A DNA stretch of 39,401 bases from Rubrivivax sp. (GTDB lineage Bacteria; Pseudomonadota; Gammaproteobacteria; Burkholderiales; Burkholderiaceae_C): NCBI GenBank assembly GCA_027483705.1, contig JAIXTY010000133.1:1-39401 (forward strand), read 5' to 3'. This document shows positions 26,178-35,300 of the stretch, piece after piece. The notes below the pieces were generated by a model, which had not been told where the DNA came from, ran no database searches, and saw only the letters and a list, made by a program, of their open reading frames with translations. Each line of letters begins with the position of its first letter. The stretch's first letter is position 1. Made by a program: the position numbers and the translations under genes.

Positions 26178-26864
26178 TCACATCAGCATCGTGTTGCGGA
26201 TGAGGCCGACCGCGATGCCCTCCAGCTCGAAGTCGGCGTCGGGCGGCACGTGGATGGTCTCGAAGTCCGGGTTCTCGGGGATCAGCTCCACGCCCCTGCT
26301 GGTGCGGCGCAGCCGCTTGACGGTGACGTCGTCGCCCAGGCGCGCCACGACAATCTGGCCGTTCTTGGCGTCCTTGGCCTTCTGCACGGCGAGCAGGTCG
26401 CCGTCGAGGATGCCGGCGTCGCGCATGCTCATGCCGCGCACCTTGAGCAGGTAGTCGGGGCGGCGCGCCCACATGGAGGCTTCCATCAGGAAGCTGGTAT
26501 CCACGTGCTCCTGCGCCAGGATGGGGCTGCCGGCGGCCACGCGGCCCACCAGCGGCAGCGTGAGCTGCGCGATGGCCGGCAGCGGCAGCATGTACTGCTT
26601 GCCGATGCCGTCGAGCCGCGCCTGGGCCAGCGCGCGCAGCGTGTCAGACTTGAGGCGGATGCCGCGCGAGGTGCCGCCCACGAGCTCGATGACGCCCTTG
26701 CGCGCCAGGGCCTGCAGGTGCTCTTCGGCGGCGTTGGCCGACTTGAAGCCCAGTTCGGCGGCGATCTCGGCCCGCGTGGGCGGTGCGCCAGTGCGTTCGA
26801 TGGCGCTCTGCACGAGATCGAGGATCTGCTGCTGGCGGGCGGTGAGCTTGGGGCTGTCTTGCAT
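26178..26864 (-). CDS. lexA: SOS repressor LexA
   Basis: Represses DNA-damage genes and self-cleaves on contact with RecA filaments. 228 residues. N-terminal winged HTH (about 5-70; [20 protein letters not shown] is the recognition region). Cleavage site A111-G112 in GRVAAGSPI. Catalytic dyad S146 in [11 protein letters not shown] and K183 in DDVTVKRL. No frame damage or missing residue. Two candidate operators lie 26-59 bases before the start, which would give autoregulation. Downstream, a small HhH protein gene follows 17 bases after the stop. Confidence 0.97.
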   Translation of the reverse strand: MQDSPKLTARQQQILDLVQSAIERTGAPPTRAEIAAELGFKSANAAEEHLQALARKGVIELVGGTSRGIRLKSDTLRALAQARLDGIGKQYMLPLPAIAQLTLPLVGRVAAGSPILAQEHVDTSFLMEASMWARRPDYLLKVRGMSMRDAGILDGDLLAVQKAKDAKNGQIVVARLGDDVTVKRLRRTSRGVELIPENPDFETIHVPPDADFELEGIAVGLIRNTMLM

Positions 26865-26889
26865 GGCGGTGCCCGGGGCGGTGCGCGGG

Positions 26890-26905
26890 CTGTCAATCCA
26901 TCCAG
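26890..26905. promoter_or_regulatory. Candidate LexA box 1
   Basis: CTGTCAATCCATCCAG fits CTGT-N8-ACAG with one mismatch in the second half (CCAG). It is 25 bases upstream of the lexA start on the minus strand and sits beside a second site with the same variant half. Confidence 0.65.
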
Positions 26906-26907
26906 GG

Positions 26908-26923
26908 CTGTAGTTTCATCCAG
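26908..26923. promoter_or_regulatory. Candidate LexA box 2
   Basis: CTGTAGTTTCATCCAG fits CTGT-N8-ACAG with the same single mismatch. It begins 18 bases after box 1, with a 2-base gap between boxes, and ends 10 bases before the asparaginase ATG, so a bound repressor might also hinder that gene. Confidence 0.65.
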
Positions 26924-26933
26924 AAAGCGAAAG

Positions 26934-27896
26934 ATGCCAAGCACCCCGTCCTCAGCCCGCCTCGTGGTGGTCATCGGCACCGGCGGCACGATCGCCGGCG
27001 CCGCCAGCCGGCCTGGCGCGCATCTGGGCTACCAGGCCGGCGCGCTGCCGGCCCAGGCGCTGGTGGACGCCGTGCCGGCGCTGGCCGGGCGGCCCCTGGA
27101 AACACACTCGCTGGCCCAGCTCGACAGCTGCGACATGGACCACGCCACCTGGGTGGCGCTGGCGCAGGCCGTGACGGCGCACCTGGCGCGGCCCGAGGTG
27201 GCCGGGGTCGTCGTCACGCACGGCACCGACACGCTGGAGGAAACCGCCACCTTCCTGCACCGCACCGTGGCCGCCACCAAGCCGGTGGTGCTGACCGCGG
27301 CCATGCGCCCGGCCACGGCGCCGTCGCCCGACGGCCCGCAGAACCTGCTCGACGCGGTGACGCTGGCCGCCACGCCCGGCGCGTGCGGCGTGCTGCTGGC
27401 CTTTGGCGGCGCGGTGTACGCCGGCACCGAGGCCCGCAAGGTGCACGGCTACCGGGTGGAGGCCTTCAGCGGCGGCGACGCCGGCGCGCTGGCGCTGTGG
27501 CAGGACGGCCGTCTGCGGCCGCTGCGCGACTGGCCCGCGGTCGACGGCGCGGAGGCGGCGGCGCTGGCCGTGCCGGTGGCCGACTGGCCGGTGGTGGACG
27601 TCGTCACCAGCCACGCCGGTGCCCGCGGCGCGGTGGTGCAGGCGCTGGCGGCGGCGGGGGCGCGTGGCCTCGTCATCGCCGGCACGGGCAACGGCAGCGT
27701 GCATCGCGAGCTGCTGGCGGCTGCCCGCGCAGCCCAGGCGGCGGGCGTGACCGTGTGGCGCGCCTCGCGCTGCGTGGCCGGGGGCGTGGTGGACAGCGGC
27801 GCGGCCGACGCGCTGCCCATCGCGCCTGACGCGGCCGACGCCACGCCGGCGCAGGCCCGCGTTCGCCTGATGCTGGCGCTGGCGACGGGCGCCTGA
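26934..27896 (+). CDS. L-asparaginase
   Basis: Hydrolyses L-asparagine to aspartate and ammonia. 320 residues with no signal peptide, so probably cytosolic. Catalytic threonine T19 in GTGGTIAG; second catalytic block VTHGTDTLEETATFLH; AMRPATAPSPDGPQNLLDAV; and ARKVHGYRVEAF with the conserved lysine. The start ATG at 26934 has only a weak purine-rich GCGAAAG before it. Divergent from lexA over 69 bases that contain two SOS-box-like sites. Followed after 20 bases by a DUF3592-like gene on the same strand, perhaps co-transcribed. Confidence 0.95.
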   Translation: MPSTPSSARLVVVIGTGGTIAGAASRPGAHLGYQAGALPAQALVDAVPALAGRPLETHSLAQLDSCDMDHATWVALAQAVTAHLARPEVAGVVVTHGTDTLEETATFLHRTVAATKPVVLTAAMRPATAPSPDGPQNLLDAVTLAATPGACGVLLAFGGAVYAGTEARKVHGYRVEAFSGGDAGALALWQDGRLRPLRDWPAVDGAEAAALAVPVADWPVVDVVTSHAGARGAVVQALAAAGARGLVIAGTGNGSVHRELLAAARAAQAAGVTVWRASRCVAGGVVDSGAADALPIAPDAADATPAQARVRLMLALATGA

Positions 27897-27916
27897 GCCG
27901 CTGCACCGCAGACGCC

Positions 27917-28879
27917 ATGGAGGCCTTGCACGAGACGGGCACGCAGGCCCAGCTGTGGATGTGGGCCGGCATCGGCATCGGCCTGCTGCTGGGCGGCGCC
28001 GCGGGCGGCATCGCGGCCTGGCTGGGCGATGCGCGCGCGCTGACGCTGGGCCTGGCGGTGTTCCTGCTCTGCATGGGCCTGCCCGCAGCCACCGGTGCCC
28101 TGCGGCTGGCGCAGGTGGCGGTGCAGGTGCAGGAGCAGACGGTGCCGGCGCGCGGCCGGCTGCTGGGCTACGAGGCCGAGTCGGCCAGCGAGGCCCAGCG
28201 CCGCAAGCGCCCCGGTGGCCGGCCGGCGCAGCGGCCGCGCGTGGCCTTCACCACGCCTGAGGGGCAGCGCCTGGAGTTCCTGGGCCTGGGTGGATCGCGC
28301 AGCGGCCTGGCCGTGGGTGCCGAGGTGCCGGTGCGCTACGTGGCCGAGCGCCCGCAGGAGGCGCTGGTGGCCGACTTTCAGACGATCTGGGGCCCCGCCT
28401 GGGCCCTGGGGGCGTTCGCGACCTTCGCGTTGAGCGGCGCGGTCGTGTTCCTGCTCGGCATGACCGGGGGCGGGCGCGGAGCGGCCCAGGTGACGGGCGC
28501 GCCGACACGGCCGATGACGAAATCCGAGCGCCGGGCCGCGCGGGCTCTCGCGCAGACGGCCACGAAGCCCGCGCCGGCGCCACCGGCAGCGGCACCCACC
28601 CGCGACCCGCTCTCGCGCGGCCTGCACCTGGCCAGCGTCGGCCTGTTGCTGCTGGCCGTGCCGCTGCCGGTGATGCTGATGCAGGCGCGCCCGATGCAGG
28701 TGGTGGCGGTGGTGTTCGCCGCCCTCACGGCCGGCCTCGTGGGCCTGATCGTGGCCCAGGCGCTGGCGCAGCGCGCGGCCGCCGACGGCGAGCCAGCGCG
28801 CTGGCCGCTGATCCCGGCGCTGCTGGCGCTGAACCTCGGCTACTTCGCGCTCGGCGCCTGGCTCTTCACGCGACCGTGA
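27917..28879 (+). CDS. DUF3592-like membrane protein
   Basis: 320 residues. Two N-terminal membrane helices (about 14-34 [20 protein letters not shown] and 41-60 [12 protein letters not shown]), then a soluble beta domain with [45 protein letters not shown], as in DUF3592 proteins. After this a further helix ([20 protein letters not shown]), an Ala/Pro/basic linker, and three more C-terminal hydrophobic segments. Function unknown. Its last 14 bases overlap the 3' end of the convergent ohr gene. The C-terminal helices beyond the DUF3592 core are an extension, not a recognised domain. Confidence 0.82.
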   Translation: MEALHETGTQAQLWMWAGIGIGLLLGGAAGGIAAWLGDARALTLGLAVFLLCMGLPAATGALRLAQVAVQVQEQTVPARGRLLGYEAESASEAQRRKRPGGRPAQRPRVAFTTPEGQRLEFLGLGGSRSGLAVGAEVPVRYVAERPQEALVADFQTIWGPAWALGAFATFALSGAVVFLLGMTGGGRGAAQVTGAPTRPMTKSERRAARALAQTATKPAPAPPAAAPTRDPLSRGLHLASVGLLLLAVPLPVMLMQARPMQVVAVVFAALTAGLVGLIVAQALAQRAAADGEPARWPLIPALLALNLGYFALGAWLFTRP

Positions 28880-29300
28880 GCGTGACGTCGATGTTGCCGC
28901 GCGTGGCGTTGCTGTACGGGCAGACCTCGTGCGCGGTGCCCACCAGCTGCTCCAGCGCGGCGCGGTCCATGCCCGGCACCTTGATCGTCATCGCCACGGC
29001 GATGCCGAAGGCGCCGGCCTTGCCCGTCATCGGGCCGATCGACACCGAGGCGTCGATCACCGGGTCGGCCGGCAGCGCGGTCTTCGTGCGCGCGGCCACC
29101 GCCTTCATCGCGCCGATGAAGCAGGCGCTGTAGCCGGCGGCGAACAGCTGCTCGGGGTTGGTGCCGGCACCGCCAGCGCCGCCCAGCTCCTTGGGCGTGA
29201 CCAGGGCCGCGTTCAGCGCGCCGTCGTCGGACTTGGTGCTGCCGGTGCGGCCGCCGATGCTGGTGGCGTGGGCGGTGTAGAGGGCTTTGTCGATGGCCAT
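28866..29300 (-). CDS. ohr: Organic hydroperoxide resistance protein Ohr
   Basis: Reduces organic hydroperoxides with a cysteine pair; cytosolic. 144 residues, usual for the family. Reactive C60 in [10 protein letters not shown] and resolving C127 in [11 protein letters not shown]18 in GGRTG is the family's catalytic arginine; [14 protein letters not shown] and [13 protein letters not shown] are typical. Same strand as ohrR, 40 bases after its stop, so the two may share one transcript. The gene end overlaps the DUF3592-like gene. Confidence 0.96.
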   Translation of the reverse strand: MAIDKALYTAHATSIGGRTGSTKSDDGALNAALVTPKELGGAGGAGTNPEQLFAAGYSACFIGAMKAVAARTKTALPADPVIDASVSIGPMTGKAGAFGIAVAMTIKVPGMDRAALEQLVGTAHEVCPYSNATRGNIDVTLTVA

Positions 29301-29340
29301 GGTGTCGTCTCGCTTTCTGCGGTTGAAGGGCGGCCCGGGT

Positions 29341-29832
29341 TCAGGCCGCCGTGGAGGAAGAGGGCAGGGCGGCCAGCGTGTCGGCCAGCCGTTGGCGCAG
29401 GCCCTGCAGCTGCGCCGTGAGGTCGCGCAGCTCGCCCAGCGTGCAGCCGCTCGCGGTGGCGATGGCCTGCGGCACGGCTTCGGCGCGGTGGCGCAGCGCG
29501 CGGCCGGCGGCGCTGAGGGCCACGCGCACGCGGCGTTCGTCGCCGGTGTCGCGCAGCCGCAGCACGAGGCCGGCGAGCTCCAGCCGCTTGAGCAGCGGCG
29601 TCAGCGTGCCGGAGTCGAGGGCGAGCCGCTCGCCGATCTCGCCCACGGCCAGGCCGTCGCGCTCCCACAGCACCAGCATCACGAGGTACTGCGGGTAGGT
29701 CAGGCCCAGCGGCTCGAGCAGCGGCTTGTAGAGCTTGGTCATCGCCAGCGACGAGGCGTAGAGCGCAAAGCACAGCTGGCGGTCCAGGGCCAGCCAGTCG
29801 GCATCCGGGGCGGGGGCGGCGCGGCGCGGCAT
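29341..29832 (-). CDS. ohrR: OhrR, MarR-family organic peroxide sensor
   Basis: 163 residues from ATG 29832; a GTG at 29850 would add 6. Peroxide-sensing C21 in [13 protein letters not shown] matches the reactive cysteine (C22) of Xanthomonas OhrR in position, and C130 in [10 protein letters not shown] could be the second cysteine of the 2-Cys class. The winged HTH is clear: [20 protein letters not shown] and the wing [17 protein letters not shown] 29832 is preferred because it gives the family's usual cysteine position. Represses ohr and itself until oxidised. A palindromic site lies 33 bases upstream. Confidence 0.93.
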   Translation of the reverse strand: MPRRAAPAPDADWLALDRQLCFALYASSLAMTKLYKPLLEPLGLTYPQYLVMLVLWERDGLAVGEIGERLALDSGTLTPLLKRLELAGLVLRLRDTGDERRVRVALSAAGRALRHRAEAVPQAIATASGCTLGELRDLTAQLQGLRQRLADTLAALPSSSTAA

Positions 29833-29864
29833 GATCGACAGTGTAGTCACTTTCGCAAAATAAG

Positions 29865-29876
29865 ATTGTGCACAAT
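29865..29876. promoter_or_regulatory. Palindromic candidate OhrR operator
   Basis: ATTGTGCACAAT is a perfect 12-bp palindrome in a small AT-rich patch upstream of ohrR; 16 of the 20 bases from 29861 to 29880 are self-complementary. AT-rich palindromes of this kind are the usual MarR/OhrR target. Location upstream of ohrR suggests control of ohrR and, by read-through, ohr. Confidence 0.55.
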
Positions 29877-30100
29877 GTAAATGCCGATGCTCGATCCCGA
29901 GCGTCCGTCGACCCGCCCGTGCGCACGGGCCCGATGACCAGGCGCCCAGGGTGCCCAGGGCCGTCTCGAGAGGCCCGGTTGCAGGCAGGCCTCAAGACAA
30001 GCCATGAGGAGATCGGGCCCCAACCACCTCGCCTCGGCGGTGAATCGTGCAATCTGTCACGGCATCGTGTGCACAGGGGCCAACTGAAAACTCCAAAACC

Positions 30101-30108
30101 TCCGATAA
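30101..30108 (+). promoter_or_regulatory. Possible sigma-28 -10 element of the chemoreceptor gene
   Basis: TCCGATAA matches the sigma-28 (FliA) -10 consensus GCCGATAA at seven of eight bases. Upstream the best -35-like sequence, TGAA, is at a shortened spacing, so the promoter is not complete by consensus. Chemoreceptor genes are often under sigma-28, which is why it is noted. Confidence 0.25.
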
Positions 30109-30177
30109 CCACGACACCTCAACCGCGGATCCCTGGGTGCGCTTGCGTGTCGATCCGCCGACTTCGGAGAGTTCTTC

Positions 30178-31743
30178 ATGACCCTCAACCGCTGCCGCAT
30201 CGGACTCCGCCTGGGCCTGGCCTTCTCGCTGCTGGCCGTCCTGGCTGTCCTGACCGACGTGTTCGCCCTTGCCCAACTGCAAGCGGGGAACGACCGGCTG
30301 CGCAACATCGTCAAGGTCAACAACGCCAAGCTCGAATACGCCAATGCCATGAGCGAGGCGGTGCACATCGAGTCCCGCGTCATCCGGACCATGCTCCTTC
30401 TCAAGGAGCCGGAGCGGATCGCCGCCGAGACCGCGAAGGCCGAGAAGGCCCGCGCAGCCTATGCCGAGGCGTGGAAGGCGTTGACGGCCTTTCCTGCTTC
30501 GTCGACGGCTCAGCCGATCCGCGCGGCGATGGAGGCCGGCCGCGCCGCCACCGTGCCGGTCTACGACCAGCTGAAGGAGCTGGCGATGGCCAACCGCGAC
30601 GAGGAAGCAACGGCACTCCTGACCAGCGAGGCCATCCCGAAGGCCAACGCCTGGCAGGACGCCATCGACGCCAACCTCGATCTCCTGAAGCAGGACAACC
30701 ATGCGCTGTACGAAGCGGCGCAATCGAGCCACGGACGTTCGTTCTCGGTGATGATGGCCGCCACGCTGCTGGCGATCACCCTGTCGGCGGTGCTGGCCTG
30801 GTTGATCACGCGCTCGATCGTGCGGCCACTGGGCCAGGCCGTGGCCGCCACGGGAGCCATTGCCGAGGGGAAGCTCGATACGCCGATCGCCATCGACGGC
30901 ACAGACGAAGTGGCGAACCTGAATCGGTCGCTGCTGACCATGCGGGACCGACTCAACGAGATCGTCGCCAGCGTGCGCGGCAACGCCGACAGCGTGGCCA
31001 CGGCGAGCGCCCAGATCGCGCAGGGCAACCACGATCTTTCCGGCCGCACCGAGCAACAGGCGAGCGCCCTTCAGCAGACCGCCGCGACGATGGAGCAGCT
31101 CGGCAACACGGTCCGCCACAACGCCGACAGCGCACGCCAGGCCAGCCAGCTCGCCCAGGGTGCATCGGAGGTGGCCGCGAAGGGCGGCACGGTCGTCGGC
31201 GAGGTCGTGCGCACGATGCAGGCGATCGACCAGAGCAGCAAGCAGATTGCCGAGATCATCAGCGTCATCGACGGCATCGCATTCCAGACCAACATCCTCG
31301 CGCTGAACGCGGCGGTTGAAGCGGCTCGCGCTGGCGAGCAGGGCCGTGGCTTCGCCGTGGTCGCCGGCGAAGTGCGAAACCTCGCGCAGCGCAGCGCCGC
31401 GGCTGCGCGCGAGATCAAGACCATCATCGGTCGAAGCGTGGACCAGGTGGAGCAAGGCACCCAGCTGGTTGGCACCGCAGGGCAGACCATGGAGGACATC
31501 GTGTCCTCCATCAGGCGCCTCACCGACATCGTCGCGGAGATCAGCTCGGCCTCGGCCGAGCAGAGCACGGGGGTGACCCAGGTGGGCGAGGCCGTCACCA
31601 ACATGGACCAGGCGACGCAGCAGAATGCGGCGCTGGTCGAGGAGAGCGCTGCCGCCGCCGAAAGCCTGCGACAGCAGGCAGCCCAACTGGTCGACGCCGT
31701 GGCCGTCTTCAAGACCAGGCAGCCTGCGGGGTCCGCAGGCTGA
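30178..31743 (+). CDS. Methyl-accepting chemotaxis protein
   Basis: 521 residues. First membrane helix about 12-33, a periplasmic four-helix-bundle-type sensor (about 34-188), second helix about 190-211, HAMP domain (RSIVRPLGQAVAATGAIAEG and nearby, 212-264), then the cytoplasmic signalling hairpin to about 510. The conserved tip is present: EIISVIDGIAFQTNILALNA, AVEAARAGEQGRGFAVVAGE and VRNLAQRSAAAAREIK. The C-terminus TRQPAGSAG lacks the NWETF-type CheR-docking pentapeptide. Good GGAGAG site before the start. It is followed after 21 bases by the HTH-REC gene, so it may belong to the same operon as the first regulator and kinase. The ligand is unknown. Confidence 0.95.
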   Translation: MTLNRCRIGLRLGLAFSLLAVLAVLTDVFALAQLQAGNDRLRNIVKVNNAKLEYANAMSEAVHIESRVIRTMLLLKEPERIAAETAKAEKARAAYAEAWKALTAFPASSTAQPIRAAMEAGRAATVPVYDQLKELAMANRDEEATALLTSEAIPKANAWQDAIDANLDLLKQDNHALYEAAQSSHGRSFSVMMAATLLAITLSAVLAWLITRSIVRPLGQAVAATGAIAEGKLDTPIAIDGTDEVANLNRSLLTMRDRLNEIVASVRGNADSVATASAQIAQGNHDLSGRTEQQASALQQTAATMEQLGNTVRHNADSARQASQLAQGASEVAAKGGTVVGEVVRTMQAIDQSSKQIAEIISVIDGIAFQTNILALNAAVEAARAGEQGRGFAVVAGEVRNLAQRSAAAAREIKTIIGRSVDQVEQGTQLVGTAGQTMEDIVSSIRRLTDIVAEISSASAEQSTGVTQVGEAVTNMDQATQQNAALVEESAAAAESLRQQAAQLVDAVAVFKTRQPAGSAG

Positions 31744-31764
31744 CTTCAACGCCGGGAGCCTGCC

Positions 31765-32358
31765 ATGCCGGTCGTGAAACACGATGCCACCCTGACCACC
31801 GCCGAGGCGGCGTCGAGACTCGGTGTCACGCCAAACTCGGTGATGGCCTGGGCAGACGCCGGACTGCTGCAGGCCTGGCGAACTCCGGGCGGCCATCGTC
31901 GAATCAGCGAGGCGTCGGTCCAGGCCATGATCGAGGATCGGGAGCAGCGGTCCGGCGAGGTGGGCGCGCGTCACTTCAGGGTGCTGCTCGTCGAAGACAA
32001 CCCGGACACCGCGGCGGTGCTGACCTCGCACCTGAATCACATCATTCCGGACTCGCAGGTGCGGGTCGTTCGCGATGGGTTCCAGGCGCTGATGCACGCC
32101 GGGCGCGAACCTCCCGACCTTCTCGTCACCGACATCAACCTGCCGGGCATGAACGGCATCGCCATGATCCGCAGCCTGCGGTCGCAGCCTGCCACGGCGC
32201 CTTGGCGGTTCGTTCTCGTGACCAACTACGGCCGCCACGAGCTCGGTCCTTTCGGCGAGCCACCTGCCGATGTGCCGTTGCTGACAAAGCCGGTCTCGAT
32301 TGATACGCTTCGGCACGCCATCCACGAGGTGCTGACCCGCACAGCGACCACCCCATGA
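31765..32358 (+). CDS. HTH-REC response regulator (N-terminal MerR/excisionase-like HTH), copy 1
   Basis: 197 residues, preceded by a GGGAG site. Residues 9-57 form an HTH of the MerR/excisionase/BldC kind: LTTAEAASRLGVTPNSVMAW and LLQAWRTPGGHRRISEASVQ, with the TPGGHRRI wing. Residues 71-190 form a receiver domain with E77/D78 (LLVEDNPD), phospho-acceptor D123 (LLVTDINLPGMNG), T153 and K175 (LLTKPVS). Usual response regulators have the receiver first; here the order is reversed. A paralogue is at 35761-36333. Its stop overlaps the start of the hybrid kinase gene as ATGA (32355-32358), which makes that kinase the likely phospho-donor. Confidence 0.92.
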   Translation: MPVVKHDATLTTAEAASRLGVTPNSVMAWADAGLLQAWRTPGGHRRISEASVQAMIEDREQRSGEVGARHFRVLLVEDNPDTAAVLTSHLNHIIPDSQVRVVRDGFQALMHAGREPPDLLVTDINLPGMNGIAMIRSLRSQPATAPWRFVLVTNYGRHELGPFGEPPADVPLLTKPVSIDTLRHAIHEVLTRTATTP

Positions 32359-35300
32359 GTGCACGTTCCGGCCCGCCGAACGTCATCCAGGCGGCATCCT
32401 GGACGGAGCGGGCGATTCTTGCGGGCCTGCTGACCATGGTGTGCGTGGTCATCGCGACGTGGGTCCGGACCGATTGGCTGAGTGCGCTCAACGAGGCGGG
32501 CCTGGAGTTCGAGAACGTCGCCCGCAGCAACTCGCAGAACGTGGTGCTGGCCGCGCGAGACGCCAGGCGGACACAGGAGTCCATCGCGGCGGCGTTGGCA
32601 GCAGGGCGGGCCGCAACCAGCGAGTTCCTGCAAGCGGAGCGGGCTGAACGCTTCTCAGGCGGGGAGATCGTCGACCTGGTCTCGGCCGACGGGAGCATGC
32701 CCGTCGCCAGCACGGCGAAGCAGCCGGTCGATCCCGCCATCTGGCGCGCGCAGTTGCAGCGCGTCCGGTCTGCCCGGGAACCGGTTGTCGGTTGGGCGTA
32801 TCTGCGCGATCAGACCTGGATGTTGCCGATGTTCTACCGGCTCGATGACGGCCGGCTGCTGGTGGTCAGCCTGCCGACTGCTGGCCTGCTCGCGGACTGG
32901 ACGGTTTCCGATGCCAGGATCGAGACCGCCGTGGGCCTGCGCTCGTTGGACGAGCGCATCCTCCTGAGGCTGCCTTTCACACCCCAGATGATGGGAGCGA
33001 GTGCCACCGGCAGTGCCTCGGCCCTGGCGATTCGCGACGCGTTCGGGCAGGGCGCGCGCCACGGTCACACGATGGCCCAAGCCACCGAGACCGACGGCGC
33101 CCACCGGCTGATTGCCTGGGCCGAGGTGCCCCGGACCCAGGCGATCGTGATGGTTGCGGCCTCGCAACGCGACCTGTTGTCGCGCTTCTGGCGCCAGCGT
33201 GCGCCCGGCTATTCCCTGGTCGCCGTGCTGCTGGCGGCTTCCTGTCTGCTGCTGGTGTGGTCTCGCCGGCGCCTGGTCGAGATGGCGCGTGCCGAGTCGC
33301 GGTCACGGCAGGCTGCGGAGCAGGGACTCGAGACCTTGCGGCGCATGTGCCTGCTGGCCCGCATCGGGCCATGGACGGTCGACCCGAAGGCGGGGCGGAT
33401 CGAACTGGGACCCGGCGCCAGGGAGATCTACGGCCTGGACCCGAAGGCGCCTTCCGGCCAGTGGCTCGACTTCCCCGGGGCCGACCCTGCCGCCATGCAG
33501 CAGTTGCAGGCTGCGCGGCAGCGGCTGCTGACGGAGGCCGTTGGCTACGATCTCGTGCTGCCCGTGACCACGCCCGAGGGCGCGAGGCGCTGGGTCAGGA
33601 GCACGGCGGCCGCCATCTGCGACGAGTCGGGAGATGTCGTGCGGATCGATGGTGCGCTCCAGGACATCACGACGACCGTCGCGGCTCAGGAGCAGTTGGC
33701 GCAGAGGGATCGTCGCCTGCGCGAGATGGCGCTGGCGGTGTCCAGTTCGAAGCAGATGATCCTGGTGACGGACGCCGACGAGAAGATCGTCTGGTGCAAC
33801 GCAGCCTTCGAGCGGGTGAGCGGGTATGCGCTTCACGAGATTCAAGGGCAGAGACCGGGGCCGCTGCTTCAGCGTGGGGCTGCGCCCCCGCTGCCTGTGC
33901 GCCAGGAGATTCGGCGCACGCTCGCCGAGCGATCCCGGTTGGAGGCCGTGAGGCTGTGCAACTTCAGCAAGTCGGGCCGGGCCTACTGGATCGACCTGGA
34001 GATTGCCCCCGTGCTCGATGATCGAGGCGGGATCCAGAGCTTCATCGGCCTGCAGACCGACGTGACGGCGGAGATCGAGCGGGAGCGCGAACTGCTTCAG
34101 GTTCAGGAGCGCACCGAGCTGGCAACCCGCAATGCACGCATCGGCATCTTCGAGAGAGACTTCGTGACTCGAACGACACGCTGGAATCAGGTGATGTTCG
34201 AGTTGACGGATTTTCCCGTCAGCCCGCGGGCGCCCGCAGGCTCCGTCGTCGAGCAGCGTGTCCCGCACGAACGGCGGTCCTCCGTGGTCGGCGCCCTGCG
34301 CCGAGCCATTCGCGATCCCTTGCTCGCGACCCTGGACTTCGAATGCCCTTTCGAAATGGCCGACGGCAGGATCCGCTGGCTTCGCAACCAGTGTGTCATC
34401 GAGAGAGACGGCCAGAGAAAGGCTACCCGCATGGTCGGCACCCTGCTGGACATCACGCTGGAGCGGGAACTGGATGCCGAGCGTCGGGCCCGTGCAGAAG
34501 CAGAAGGGCGCAGCGCAGCCAAGACCGCCTTTCTGTCCAGCATGAGCCACGAGTTGCGCACACCCCTGAACGCCGTCATCGGCTATGCGCAGATCATCGA
34601 AACCGACCGGACGGCCGATGTGGAACAGCTCCGGCTGCGCGTGTCCCGCATCGAGCAAGCGGGTTGGCATCTGCTGGGCCTCATCGACGACATCCTGGAT
34701 CTGGCCCGGATCGAATCGGGCATCGTCAAGGTCGATCATCAGCCGGTGTCGCTGGCCGAGGTGGTTGCCGATGCGACGGATCTGGTCGAGGGCCAGGCCC
34801 GGGCACAGGGCATCACCGTGTCGACCGCATGTGCCGAAGCCTGGGTCATGGGCGATGTCATGCGGCTGCGGCAGGTCATGGTCAACCTGTTGACCAACGC
34901 CATCAAGTACAACGTCCCGGGCGGACAGGTTCAGGTGCGGCTGGCCTGCTCCGGCGGTCAGGCGCAGGTGCAGGTGCAGGACACGGGCCTGGGCATGACC
35001 GCCGAGCAGGTGGCCCACCTGTACCAGCCCTTCAACAGGCTGGGCCGCGAGGGCAGCGGTGTGCAGGGCACCGGCATCGGCCTGACGATCACCAAGACCC
35101 TGATCGAGCAGATGGGCGGCTCCATCGACGTCGACAGCGAGCCTGGCGTTGGCTCGACGTTCGAACTGCGCATTCCAGCTTTGGCCGCCGCGCCTGTTTC
35201 GAGCCGTCCCGCGCCGGGCCGGCGGGTCCTGCCGGGTGAATCGGGCCACGTGCCGATGGACGTCCTGTGCGTCGAGGACAACGACGTGAACGCGCTGGTT

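Larger units (their letters stand above)
29833..30177. other. Intergenic region between ohrR and the chemoreceptor gene
   Basis: About 345 bases, less GC-rich than the flanks. Contains the OhrR-like palindrome (29865-29876) and a possible sigma-28 -10 element (30101-30108). A GGAGAG ribosome binding site (30168-30173) precedes the chemoreceptor. No gene or RNA structure could be supported. Confidence 0.5.

Noticed and set aside
27029-27829. Several alternative frames on both strands across the asparaginase gene.
   Set aside because: Shadows of a fully conserved coding frame; Ala/Arg/Gly-rich with no motif.
33750-34075. Possible LOV-type blue-light sensor in the middle PAS domain of the membrane kinase.
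   Set aside because: The region resembles PAS/LOV (CNAAFERVSGYALHEIQGQ), but the photoactive cysteine motif (GRNCRFLQ) is absent; the sequence there is QRPGPLLQRG.
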